Source: Altererythrobacter aquiaggeris
GTDB lineage: Bacteria > Pseudomonadota > Alphaproteobacteria > Sphingomonadales > Sphingomonadaceae
Assembly: GCF_037154015.1 (NCBI RefSeq)
Contig: NZ_JBANRL010000001.1
Span: forward strand, 372,001 to 436,000
Direction: 5' to 3'
DNA: 64,000 bases
A program made the position numbers and the translations under genes. Positions 27,692 to 36,248 of this stretch are shown here, piece by piece; positions within the stretch are counted from its first letter, which is position 1, and every line of letters starts with the position of its first letter. Under the pieces are notes generated by a model. It did not search any database, was not told the origin of the DNA, and worked only from the letters and a program-made list of their open reading frames with translations.

Positions 27692-29055
27692 TGCGATTGC
27701 TCCACGGGGGTCGGATCGGCAATCCGGCCAAAGAATATGAGCGCGCCGCTGGCACGGTCGCGGATGGTCAGCAGAAACGGGCGATCCACGATCATCTGCG
27801 GCACGTCGGGCATCATGCGTGATCCGGTCACGACGATCTTTACTGCGGTCGCAGCCGCCGCTTCGGTGCCTTTCTCGTCCACCCGCAGGAAAGTGGCGTG
27901 AGCCACATCGTCAAGCGCGAGCGGCGCGTCCGCCATGCCGCTGAAATCGGCACAGTTGTTGTTGAACGCACACGGAATTCCGGCCGCGATCAGGACATTT
28001 TTCACGCTTGCGTCGAAACGCGCTTCGAACCGGGGCAGGCGAAGCAGGATTTTCCGTTTCGGTGCCGCGCCAAGATCGAATTTTCCGTCGCTGCCTTGCT
28101 GTCCGAGGTTGAACGAAAGCGCATCGATATCCGCTTCCCACTTCCGCAGCGTTGCCGCGTCACGGGGCAGGAAAACTTCCATCACGAAGCGCCCTTTGCC
28201 ATAGGGTAACTGCACGGCTTGCCCATCGCTCGTCTCTCGGTAACGCATCGGCGCGATCCGCTCCATCATATAGATCGGTAGCATGGAGCCGTCGCCGCGG
28301 GTGAACTCGCCAAACGTTCCGTCTTCGAACGGCAGGCTCCAGTCGGCCTTGAACCACACCGCATTGGTCAAAACGGCGGCGGTGGCGTCATTGAAGCCGC
28401 TTGCTTCAACAATCTTCGTAATCCGCTCGCGCGTCTGCTCGCTCACCCAGCCATTGATGGTGTCCGCCGATCCCTGCGGATCGCCACCAAAATCGACAGC
28501 CTGAGCGGCTGCCCCAAACCCTTCACTCGCCGCGCGCAGATAATCGGGCTGGAACACAAGTTCGTCTGACAGCCACACCGCATTGGCAACTGATAATGCG
28601 ACCTGCTTGTCGCCCGTATCGGTAAGGAAACGATTGTAACTACGCACCAGCAATTCGGGGCTGGTCGCGGCATCCCACCCCAGCAATTCGCGCAGTTCCG
28701 CCTCGGTTTCCCCGCGTGCTCCGGGCATGGCAAGTCCCACCCCCTCGCTTAATGAAAGCGGCGAAATAAACAGATTTTCATTCGGTTCAGCCGCTTCGGC
28801 CAACCGGGGATAGAGCCGCGCTGCAATCTGCGCTTGCCCTGCTGTCAGATCCGCCGGGATCGGCGTGACGGCCATTCCGCGGTCCTGAAAAATACCGGCA
28901 GGCGCGGCGCACCCCGGCAGAAGCGCGAGGGCCAGGGCTGCAGCCGTATTTTTCAACCAGGAAGCCGCGTTGCCCGGCGCTGCATCGCCCGATCCCGAAC
29001 ATGCTGCTTGGATCTTCGAAACGCGTACACCTGACCGGTTTTTCACACCTTCCAT
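27688..29055 (-). CDS. serpin-family protease inhibitor, predicted lipoprotein
   Basis: From ATG 29055 this is 455 residues. A hydrophobic stretch ending LALALLPGC gives a lipobox with Cys49, so the protein is probably anchored on the outer membrane; the start is uncertain because the pre-signal part is long. The remaining ~405 residues follow the serpin fold: NLFISPLSLSEGVGLAMPGA, then LSVANAVWLSDEL, TNAVWFKADW, MEVFLPRD, ATFLRVDEKGTEAAAATAV and the closing RPFLLTIRDRASGALIFFGR. The hinge EKGTEAAAAT matches inhibitory serpins. The scissile bond should lie within TGSRMMPD; the loop is longer than in alpha-1-antitrypsin, so P1 is ambiguous. It is the first gene of a four-gene operon. Confidence 0.85.
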   Translation of the reverse strand: MEGVKNRSGVRVSKIQAACSGSGDAAPGNAASWLKNTAAALALALLPGCAAPAGIFQDRGMAVTPIPADLTAGQAQIAARLYPRLAEAAEPNENLFISPLSLSEGVGLAMPGARGETEAELRELLGWDAATSPELLVRSYNRFLTDTGDKQVALSVANAVWLSDELVFQPDYLRAASEGFGAAAQAVDFGGDPQGSADTINGWVSEQTRERITKIVEASGFNDATAAVLTNAVWFKADWSLPFEDGTFGEFTRGDGSMLPIYMMERIAPMRYRETSDGQAVQLPYGKGRFVMEVFLPRDAATLRKWEADIDALSFNLGQQGSDGKFDLGAAPKRKILLRLPRFEARFDASVKNVLIAAGIPCAFNNNCADFSGMADAPLALDDVAHATFLRVDEKGTEAAAATAVKIVVTGSRMMPDVPQMIVDRPFLLTIRDRASGALIFFGRIADPTPVEQSQ

Positions 29056-29218
29056 CTTATCACACCCTCCATAGCGCGGGGCAGGGTAGATAAGGTCTTG
29101 TGAACCCTGGATAAATAGAAAAAGCCTGCTGCGGGCCGATTTCCGAGACCGTTCGATCAGCACCAACCACGCCCACCTCCGCATTACCAAACGCGCGCGG
29201 TGCGGATTTGCTGCCGTT

Positions 29219-29250
29219 CAGGGTTACACTAGTTACACCCTGTAACTCTG
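29219..29250 (+). repeat. dispersed palindromic repeat, copy B
   Basis: The sequence runs CAGGGTTACACTAGTTACAC then CCTGTAACTCTG, with outer arms CAGGGTTACA and TGTAACTCTG differing by one base from perfect pairing. It lies 164 bases upstream of the serpin start. It is inverted relative to copy A, so A and B bracket the serpin operon. Confidence 0.75.
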
Positions 29251-29763
29251 GCATAACTGCGATTAAGTAACACTATTTCAGAGGTTTATGGCGCAAGTCA
29301 TCGTGGGTGACATTTCGGGCGATGACGCGAAAACACTTCGCATTACGCCAAACCAGCAATGTCAAAGAACCACGAACGACATATCAGCATGAGCGGATGT
29401 AGGAAATTGCCGCGGCTATCGGCAAATAGTTCGCCGCGCCTGCAATGCAGTCGAAGCCTGCGGGAAGGTTCGGGTATGAGCCTGCAAGAAGAGCAGCGGC
29501 AATACCTGCTTGCCCCGCCACGGGGTGACTAAAGCAATCCCCTCGAAATTCTGCGGAAGTGCTGGCAACGAAGCGCCCGCAGGCGAGATTATGTCTGCTT
29601 GGCTGACTGTTTGGTGCGCGGTGCAGTCGTCAGCGAACTCGTCTCTCCACCAAGTTCCCTGTTTTACGGGAATCTAATCGAGCTAGATCGGGGTGAGGTA
29701 GGCAAAAATTGGCGGTCTAGCAGTGAGTTACGGTGTGCTGATCGATTATCGGTCACGACTTAA

Positions 29764-29827
29764 CAGGGAAACGTAACAGGGAATTCGATCCTCCTTGGCA
29801 GGGAAAACCGTGTTCTAAGGCAGGGAA
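29764..29827 (+). repeat. four direct CAGGGAA repeats
   Basis: CAGGGAA occurs at 29764-29770, 29777-29783, 29799-29805 and 29821-29827, with an inverted TTCCCTG at 29655-29661. Two copies share the longer TAACAGGGAA. The cluster lies directly before a truncated ParB-like gene and a recombinase tail, so it may be a relic of a mobile-element end or binding region. Confidence 0.5.
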
Positions 29828-29914
29828 CAGTGTTTTGCCGAACTAGCAGCAGGACGCGGTATTTCTGGGAAAGTTATCCACTTTGCCCCGGACTCGGTTC
29901 CGGGGCGAAATAAA

Positions 29915-30142
29915 ATGGGATACTGGCAATCCTACACCGATGCGGATTTTGCGCGCACGCAATTCGAAAGAGCATCGGTTATGAGAAGATCAAGTAATTT
30001 GAGCCGCCCCAAGGGAAATCGTCCTCTTGGCAAGCCCAGCAAGATAGAGCCATCTGCTCACCATCACAAAGCCAACGGTATCAACGCTAGGCAAATCGTT
30101 CGCTGGCCGATTGAGGATCTGACGCCCTATGCGCCTCAGTGA
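29915..30142 (+). pseudogene. truncated ParB-like N-terminal fragment
   Basis: A 75-residue frame ends with RQIVRWPIEDLTPYAPQ followed by two stop codons. That ending resembles the start of ParB/Srx-like nuclease domains, which usually continue PYxxNARTHS. The family body is missing, so this is probably the 5' stub of a phage- or transposon-type ParB-domain protein. The next frame, a recombinase tail, begins before this stub ends, consistent with a deletion joining two mobile genes. Expression is doubtful. Confidence 0.45.
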
Positions 30143-30755
30143 TGATGCATTCTTGCTCGATCTTATCGGCGATGCGGTTTGCGACCCCGGAACGCTGCAA
30201 TCGGTCCGCCAGCAAGGCGATCTGACCTCGGCCCAGCTTCGCAGCGGTTCGGCAGCGACTAAGGCGGAACTGCTGGCTGCAATCCTGAGTGCGGTGAGGC
30301 TCGATGAACAAGCAATTGAAGTAGAGCTATCAGCAGCGGGCATCACTCAGGCGCTAGACCTGAAAAGCAAGGGGCCGCTGCGCGACTTGCCAGCGATTTT
30401 CATCCCAGCGGTGCGGTCTCGCTCGGGCCATCAGCTCAAGCTGGTTGTGCTTGGAGCAGGCCATGCTGAAACACCGCCAGCAAGGCATGACGGAAAACTC
30501 ATCGCGCTTCTTGCAGAGGCCCTTGATGCGCGGGATCTGGTTTTCGCAATCCCCGACGTGTCGATGAACGCTCTCGCCAAGAGGGAAGGCAGGTGCCGGA
30601 CAAGGCTTGCAAGGCTGGTGGGCATCTCGTGCCTAGCGCCCGAATTGATCAAACAGGTGGTGGAAGGCAAGCAAACAAACGAGCTTACTGCCGAAGTGCT
30701 GCAATCTGCCCCGCTACCAGCTGCGTGGGCCGATCAGCTATCCAAATGGGGTTAG
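30129..30755 (+). pseudogene. C-terminal fragment of a large serine recombinase
   Basis: The 208-residue frame has no catalytic serine domain. Its second half contains SGHQLKLVVLGAG, then GRCRTRLARLVGISCLAPEL, QVVEGKQTNELTAEVL and PLPAAWADQL, the pattern found at the C-terminal end of large serine recombinases carried by alphaproteobacterial mobile elements (a DNA-binding segment with LAFLAP and GxQP-LT motifs). I infer a remnant left after excision or deletion. The ATG used may be fortuitous. It marks the left side of an accessory region that extends to about 42 kb. Confidence 0.55.
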
Positions 30756-30768
30756 GAGCCTCAATTCA

Positions 30769-31773
30769 TCACTTCCGAAATTCCGAAAGCGCGATCAGAA
30801 TTTCTGGGAGCTGTTCTTCTTGGATCAGCCAGTTCCTGTAGCGCGGGTTCCAGCGGGCATGGCCCTTGCAGGTGGTCCTTACGACCTCAATTAAGGCGTC
30901 GTTTTTCTCATTGCGCAGCGCAAAGCAATCTGGCGCGATTTGCGAGATGGTGATGTCGCCGTGCAGCGTCGCGATTATTTGGGGTGTATTGCTGAAGCTA
31001 TCGGCCGGAGGCACTTGCTCGTCCGGCTGCGGATCGGTTTTCTTGCTCTTATCTTCGTGCGGAAGCCGCAGTGTGGCACGCCAGTCGCGTTTGAAAGGGG
31101 TGTGGGCACGAACTAGCTGCTCACCAAGACCTTCGAAATCGTCCTGCGACATCCCCTTCAGTAGATGCCTACCAACAAGACCTACGGCGCTTGCGAAGCC
31201 GATTTGCGCCGACTGCTCCTTCCACCAAGAGACGAAATTGTCAGACTTAACAACGTGGGCATCCGCAGGTAGCTTTCGGCGATCAACGCTAGATGTAGGA
31301 GAGATCAGCACGACCGGGCGAATCTCCCGAATTTTGTCTAGCCCATATGCGTCCAGCCATTGACGCAGCATCGCACATTGCCGGCGGGCCTGGTTTATCG
31401 GAGAGGCTATCGAAACTGGCCTTGAACCGGTCCAGACGGTCCAATCGCCGTGCTCGTCGCAGGTTAACCGGCCAGAGTAGTTTTTGGTCTCCAGCACCCA
31501 TGCGACTGCTTGGACCCGGTGGATGACCAGATGATCGATTTGAGCATAGTCATCGTCCATTCCGATCCGAAGATCGTTTAAGATAGCCGTATTCTCGCTT
31601 TTCCCAAACTCTCTACTGATGAAGTGAGCTGCACTATTCTCGCCATTTAGGCCACAATATAGATTGTTTATTTGCTTCTGAATGACCGCGCGAAAGCGGC
31701 GGGGCGATACATCCCTCAAGCGTTTAAGCTCGGCAATGTCTTCAGAGCGATTGTCAGCATCTTTCAGAATCAT
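30769..31773 (-). CDS. NERD-domain protein (nuclease-related)
   Basis: The 334-residue protein carries a NERD domain at about 35-190: GLNGENSAAHF, YAQIDHLVIHR and VLETKNYSGRL give the Gly-Glu, Asp and Glu-x-Lys arrangement of the restriction-endonuclease-like fold. The central part (about 240-275) is charged and probably disordered. The C-terminal RWNPRYRNWLIQEEQ resembles a small substrate-binding module of helicase-like proteins. The family is associated with DNA processing and sometimes with defence. It is convergent with the recombinase remnant and upstream of a thermonuclease on the same strand. Function is uncertain. Confidence 0.75.
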   Translation of the reverse strand: MILKDADNRSEDIAELKRLRDVSPRRFRAVIQKQINNLYCGLNGENSAAHFISREFGKSENTAILNDLRIGMDDDYAQIDHLVIHRVQAVAWVLETKNYSGRLTCDEHGDWTVWTGSRPVSIASPINQARRQCAMLRQWLDAYGLDKIREIRPVVLISPTSSVDRRKLPADAHVVKSDNFVSWWKEQSAQIGFASAVGLVGRHLLKGMSQDDFEGLGEQLVRAHTPFKRDWRATLRLPHEDKSKKTDPQPDEQVPPADSFSNTPQIIATLHGDITISQIAPDCFALRNEKNDALIEVVRTTCKGHARWNPRYRNWLIQEEQLPEILIALSEFRK

Positions 31774-31898
31774 TGGGCCATTTTACTTCAGTCTGTTGGT
31801 GACAGAATCAATCAAATACTTGGTGACGTCTTTGGGCAAGGTTGGCAACCTAGCGATGGTTCGCATAGGTGTTGTGATGAGGGCAGTTTCGGTTTGGG

Positions 31899-32561
31899 TT
31901 ACCGTCTCCGGCCACGGTAAGGTTCGCAGGCAATCCCGTCATTGTCGCCGTCCATCTCCGGTCGATAGCCAGGTTGACCGCGATATATTGGGGCGGCTCC
32001 AGCCGCGCGTGCTTCTCTGCAATTCCGATAATAAACCTCGCGCCTCTCTGGCTGCCTAACTGGTGCAGGTGCAGAGCGACGCTTCGAAACTATCACTTCG
32101 CGTGGATTGGCGGCACGGTACGCTGAAGGCTTCTCAAACTGCGAACCCCAAATACCAATTTTCAAATCGCGAGCGCGCGTTTCGTATTTCACGTAGGCTG
32201 TACTGAATTGAGTAAGCGAGACGGCCATGCCGCCTTTCACCATCTCAGCACCAATATCGTATCCGCTTGTTCGGCAGGACGCGACTATGCGGTCATACTG
32301 GTCAATGTCGCGCTGTGTGCAGACAATCGAACGGTTTGAGACGAGTTGGGTCAGCACGGCTTTGGCTTCTTGACCACACTGCCACGCCTCATCACTGCGC
32401 TGGCAGGTCTGCGACAACTCTGGCGCATCGATGCCATGGATACGTATCGAAAACCCGGCGAGCTCCAAACTATCGCCGTCCACCACCTGCGCTTGACCAG
32501 TGATAATCTGCGCATTTGCGCTTGTCGAAAATAGCAAAAGAGCGAGGGTGACAACCTTCAT
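31899..32561 (-). CDS. exported thermonuclease with Excalibur domain
   Basis: The 220-residue protein has a signal peptide (MKVVTLALLLFSTSANA), a staphylococcal-nuclease domain at about 22-145 with VVDGDSLELAGFSIRIHGID and QYDRIVASCRTSGYDIGAEM, and a C-terminal Excalibur calcium-binding motif near 175-215 (YYRNCREARAAGAAPI, then MDGDNDGIACE). Catalytic Asp and Arg positions of the SNase fold appear present (RIHGIDAPE, YDRIVA). It is probably an extracellular or periplasmic Ca-dependent nuclease used for nutrient scavenging or biofilm DNA. Confidence 0.88.
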   Translation of the reverse strand: MKVVTLALLLFSTSANAQIITGQAQVVDGDSLELAGFSIRIHGIDAPELSQTCQRSDEAWQCGQEAKAVLTQLVSNRSIVCTQRDIDQYDRIVASCRTSGYDIGAEMVKGGMAVSLTQFSTAYVKYETRARDLKIGIWGSQFEKPSAYRAANPREVIVSKRRSAPAPVRQPERREVYYRNCREARAAGAAPIYRGQPGYRPEMDGDNDGIACEPYRGRRR

Positions 32562-32812
32562 GACCGCCGCTTTTTACCTGTCAGATAAAGCATAGTAAAT
32601 CACGTGATCCATTTTTGAGCGTCCGCTCAGAAATCAGAAATCAGAAATTTGATGATCCGGCAATACTTGGCCGATACTAAAGACGGTGGCTGGCCAAAAA
32701 ATTGCAGCTTTCTTCTGGAAATGGGCCGGTTTCGGACTGGCTGGTTCCCGTCATCAAAGAGCGGAAATCCGTCATTCGGCTTACGACCCAATTGCGGTCA
32801 TTCAGCAGCGCT

Positions 32813-34174
32813 CTAGTTCGAGTAAAACTGCGTCGCACCGTCATCAGTCTGCACTTCGCTGAAATCCTGAATGTCAGGAATGCGACCGAACGCGATTTTC
32901 GCACCAAGGTAGCCACCGGGCAGCGCGACCCTGGGGCCATATGACACTGCCGACGGTCCATGTTTCGCGCGTAATTGGTCCATGACATTACTTAGGCGAT
33001 CGCGCCTACCGGGATCATCGGATGCATGTCGCGGCGGATCAGCATCCGCCAGATCGGTGAACAGATCACGCTGTATTTCAGCTTCAGCCAGTAGCCCGTG
33101 AAGCATGACGCTCACGGACCTGGGCTTGAAGCCTGCCTCCGCTGCGCTTCGCTGCAAGCCTTTGGATAGTGCCTCTAATAACGCCCGGTCATTGCGAGTG
33201 GCAGCGAAGGGGATTTCGCAGCTCCAGCGCAGCTTTTTGTCCTGTCTGGATCGTGCGGGGTAGTAATTTCCGCCACGCATACTGACCGTCATTTTCGAAG
33301 CGTTCTGGTCAGTTCTCCGCAGCCGCCGCGCTGCGCTCAAGGTGAGCTGTCGGGCGCATTCACGCACTTTGTCCGGTGTCCGCCAGTCAGGGGGCAGATT
33401 TCGGCTATGGCCAAACATACGCTTGATCGTCGGCGGTCTTTCGACGTGCAGGCCGTGCAGTTCATTCCAGAACCGTTCGCCTTCAACATTCCCCCATATC
33501 GCCCGGGCCTGCTTGCGCTCGGTCGCCCACAGCGCCCCGACAGAATGAATGCCTGCCGCGTTAAGGCGCGTTTCTATCCCCTCGGACACGCCCGGTAGGT
33601 CGCGCAGCTGCAGATGGTCGATCTGACGTGGTAATTGGTCTGTGCGAAGCTGGACGAACCCATCGGGCTTGTTCATTTCTGCAGCAATCTTCGCAAGCAA
33701 TTCGGTGCGGGCAATGCCGATTGAACAAGTCAGCACTTCGCTGAAGGTCTCTGCAAGCTTCCGTTTGATTGCTTGAGCAAGAGTCTCGGCAGTTGATCCT
33801 TCGGAATGAAGCAGGTGGCAAACGACTTCGTCGATAGAACGCACCGTCGCAACCGGCACGCACGCCTCGATGGCTGTCAGGATTCGCTGGTGCAACCGCA
33901 CATACGCATCTGGCCGCGCAACGACGAAAATCATTGCGGGCGCGATTTCCCGGGCCGCCACAACCGTCGCGCCAGAAGGAACGCCCAATGCCTTTGCTTC
34001 CCGGCTCATGGCTATGCAGCCCGTGCCCGGCGAGTCCAAGGGTACAACACCCACCGGCTTGCCTCGCAAAGCCGGGTTAAAATGTTGCTCCGCCGACGCA
34101 AAGAAGCTGTCGAAATCTAGGTACAAACGCTGTGCGTCCGCTGCGCTTTCCACTGTTTGACGATTCGTGATCAT
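32813..34174 (-). CDS. Y-family DNA polymerase (DinB/UmuC type), LexA-controlled
   Basis: From ATG 34174 this is 453 residues. The palm has the metal site YLDFDSFFASAEQ near residue 20 and SIDEVVCHL near 110, so unlike ImuB it should be catalytically active. RTELLAKIAAEMNKPDG and LPGVSEGIETRLNAAGI match the conserved palm and helix-hairpin-helix regions, followed by a little-finger domain and a ~90-residue tail. It performs translesion synthesis. A LexA box lies 13 bases upstream, and the divergent neighbour is a photolyase gene, so this is a UV-response pair. A TTG within the LexA box is a less likely start. Confidence 0.85.
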   Translation of the reverse strand: MITNRQTVESAADAQRLYLDFDSFFASAEQHFNPALRGKPVGVVPLDSPGTGCIAMSREAKALGVPSGATVVAAREIAPAMIFVVARPDAYVRLHQRILTAIEACVPVATVRSIDEVVCHLLHSEGSTAETLAQAIKRKLAETFSEVLTCSIGIARTELLAKIAAEMNKPDGFVQLRTDQLPRQIDHLQLRDLPGVSEGIETRLNAAGIHSVGALWATERKQARAIWGNVEGERFWNELHGLHVERPPTIKRMFGHSRNLPPDWRTPDKVRECARQLTLSAARRLRRTDQNASKMTVSMRGGNYYPARSRQDKKLRWSCEIPFAATRNDRALLEALSKGLQRSAAEAGFKPRSVSVMLHGLLAEAEIQRDLFTDLADADPPRHASDDPGRRDRLSNVMDQLRAKHGPSAVSYGPRVALPGGYLGAKIAFGRIPDIQDFSEVQTDDGATQFYSN

Positions 34175-34186
34175 TCCAGCAAAATA

Positions 34187-34201
34187 GAACAAAAATAGAA
34201 C
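34187..34201. promoter_or_regulatory. LexA (SOS) box between polymerase and photolyase genes
   Basis: GAAC-AAAAATA-GAAC (reverse complement GTTC-TATTTTT-GTTC) is a close match to the alphaproteobacterial LexA operator with a T/A-rich spacer. It lies 13 bases before the ATG of the Y-family polymerase on the minus strand and 161 bases from the divergent photolyase start. Confidence 0.88.
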
Positions 34202-34361
34202 ATGGACAATTGGAACCGGCGACCGATTGGGTGATTGTTGTTGATGAAGAAGTATCCGCCCGCGTCTTGGAATGCGGATGTTCTGATATCTTTAGCGCGC
34301 ACGCTAGGACTTGCCGCAGCGTGCATATATGCGATCTAGTGCCGATCGCGAAAGTGTATTC

Positions 34362-35876
34362 ATGAGCCGACTGCCGAGCGAATTTCTCAATGACGAATTG
34401 TTTGGGCGGGCGATGGCCCTGAACGATGCACCGATCGACATCGGCGGCAAATATGTCTTGGTATGGTTGCAGCAAACCTTGCGCGGTCATGACCACCCCA
34501 CAATCGATGCCGGCGTCCAGATTGCCAACGAACTGGGAATACCGGCGCTCGTCTAGCACGGTTTGCGAGAGGATTATCCGCACGCCTCTGCAAGGCTTCA
34601 CGGCTTCATCATTGGTGCGAGCCGCGAAATGGGCCGAACACTTCGCAAGCGCGGCATTGCCTGTGTGCAGCATGTTGAACGTCCGTCCGCGAAAGTGAAG
34701 GGCCTCGTATACAAACTGGCAGCGGACGCTGCCTGTGTGGTCACGGATTCGCACGCGACTTTCGTGGGGAACTGGCAGGCGCACCGGCTTGCCGAAAGGT
34801 CAGCGAAAGCGCTGGTGGCGGTCGATGCGACACGGCTGGTTCCGCACAAACTGTTGCCGTCAAGGTTGGGCGCGACAAAGGCATTTCGCGCTGCTCACGG
34901 TCCTCTGCGTGACCAGTGTCTGGCTGCACGCATTCAGATCGATCCCCTTGTCGAGCCTTACGACGGCCCTCTGCCCTATGAACCCGATTGTCTGGCGGAT
35001 TTGGATGACGACGATGTCGCGAACCTGATAGCCGAATGCCGCATCGATCAGTCTCTTCCCGTGAGCAAGGAGCATCCGGCCACCGCTTCCGCGGTCCAGC
35101 AGAGGATTGAAGCGCTAACCGGCTCAATTATCACCCGCTACAAGTGAACCCGTAACAATCCGGCGGGGTCCGGGGCGGGAAGTCAACTCTCGCCATACCT
35201 GCATTTCGGCATGACCAGCCCATTCGAGATAATGCGCGCGATCTTCGCTGCAGATGTAAGCAAGACAGTCCGCTATAAGTTTGTGGACGAGCTGCTCACT
35301 TGGCGCGAATGGTGCCATTGGCGCGTTGCGGAAAAGCCCGAGCTTATCAGTTATCAGTCGCTTCCAACCTCGGCGAAAAAGACGCTGGAAGCGCACGCGA
35401 GCGACCCGCGCGAAACCATTTCCCTCGGTGATTTGATACATGGCCGGACGCCAGACGAAACCTGGAATGCTGCGCAGCGCCAATGGCTGGCGACAGGCTG
35501 GATGCACAACAACCTGCGTATGTATTGGGCTAAACAGATACTCAAATGGACGCAGAGCCCGCAGATGGCCTGGGCCACCGCGTGCTATCTGAACGACCGC
35601 CTCTCACTCGATGGCCGCGACCCGGCTACCTATGTGATGATGCGCTGGGCGTTTGGTGAAGCGCGACCCGGCTATAGCCAGCAGCCGATCTACGGCTGGG
35701 TCAGCACAAAGGGCGATGGTGCGTTACGCAAGCGCGCAGGCGTGCCGGAGTGGTTAAACAAAATGGCTTCATCGGAGATACCCCAAGTCGTGGTTCCCGA
35801 AATCGGCAATTGGGAATCCATGTATATTGAAGGCCTGAGCGATCACGATGAAAGAGGAGAGCAGGCGGTCGGCTAA
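34362..35876 (+). pseudogene. photolyase gene with two in-frame stop codons
   Basis: A single frame runs from ATG 34362 to TAA-type end at 35876 and encodes a full photolyase-like protein of about 504 codons, broken by TAG at 34554-34556 and TGA at 35145-35147. The N-terminal alpha/beta domain includes YVLVWLQQTLRGHDHP; the FAD domain includes SQLSPYLHFG, LLTWREWCHW, WNAAQRQWLATGWMHNNLRM and YLNDRLSLDGRDP. The TAG occupies the Tyr of the family's LVYHGLREDYP and the TGA the Trp of RYAWTRNNP-like text, each one base from a sense codon. The family repairs pyrimidine dimers with light. No frameshift is present, so decay is recent, or the stops are errors. Confidence 0.85.
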
Positions 35877-36020
35877 GCTGATCGTTTTTTTGCCCTATTC
35901 GAGTTTGTGGGGGCCCCGCGGTGCATCGCTTCCGGCAAAGTCTCCTTGCTTACGGGACTTGCGGCGATAAAAAACGCGATAAGGATTAGCGCGCCGCAGT
36001 TGCGGGAGAAGAGGGGTAAA

Positions 36021-36248
36021 GTGGACGACATTCGCATTATCAAGCCACAATCCGGAGACGGGTTTCGCTTAGCAAAAGATCAATCGTTGGCAGTCGATGA
36101 TACTTACGTCGAGCAGCCCGGCGATCGTACTCGATTTACAGCCGAGTCGGATTTGATGGTGGGGCTGGCATCGTGTTCGGCTCCGCTATCGAATATTGGC
36201 GCGTTCAAGCAGATCCATTACTCCATCAGCGACGGACCAGAAGCATGA
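36021..36248 (+). CDS. small hypothetical protein coupled to a Crp-type regulator
   Basis: A GTG at 36021 follows a strong Shine-Dalgarno-like GAGGGG (36011-36016) and gives 75 residues; longer in-frame starts exist upstream but lack this signal. The sequence contains KPQSGDGFRLAKDQSL, then PGDRTRFTAESDLMVGLASC and AFKQIHYSI. It faintly resembles the two ends of DUF1989 (urea-carboxylase-associated) proteins joined together, but this is weak. Its TGA overlaps the ATG of the regulator at 36245 as ATGA, so the two are translationally coupled. Function is unknown; it might be a remnant. Confidence 0.45.
   Translation: MDDIRIIKPQSGDGFRLAKDQSLAVDDTYVEQPGDRTRFTAESDLMVGLASCSAPLSNIGAFKQIHYSISDGPEA

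Larger units (their letters stand above)
29056..29914. other. long non-coding stretch at the edge of the accessory region
   Basis: These ~860 bases hold the serpin leader, palindromic repeat copy B at 29219-29250, and a tail with repeated CAGGGAA before mobile-element remnants. I see no convincing protein-coding frame, tRNA or recognisable RNA. Between 29400 and 29640 short fragments look like decayed coding DNA, but no family could be named. This is a plausible junction of an inserted region. Confidence 0.5.
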
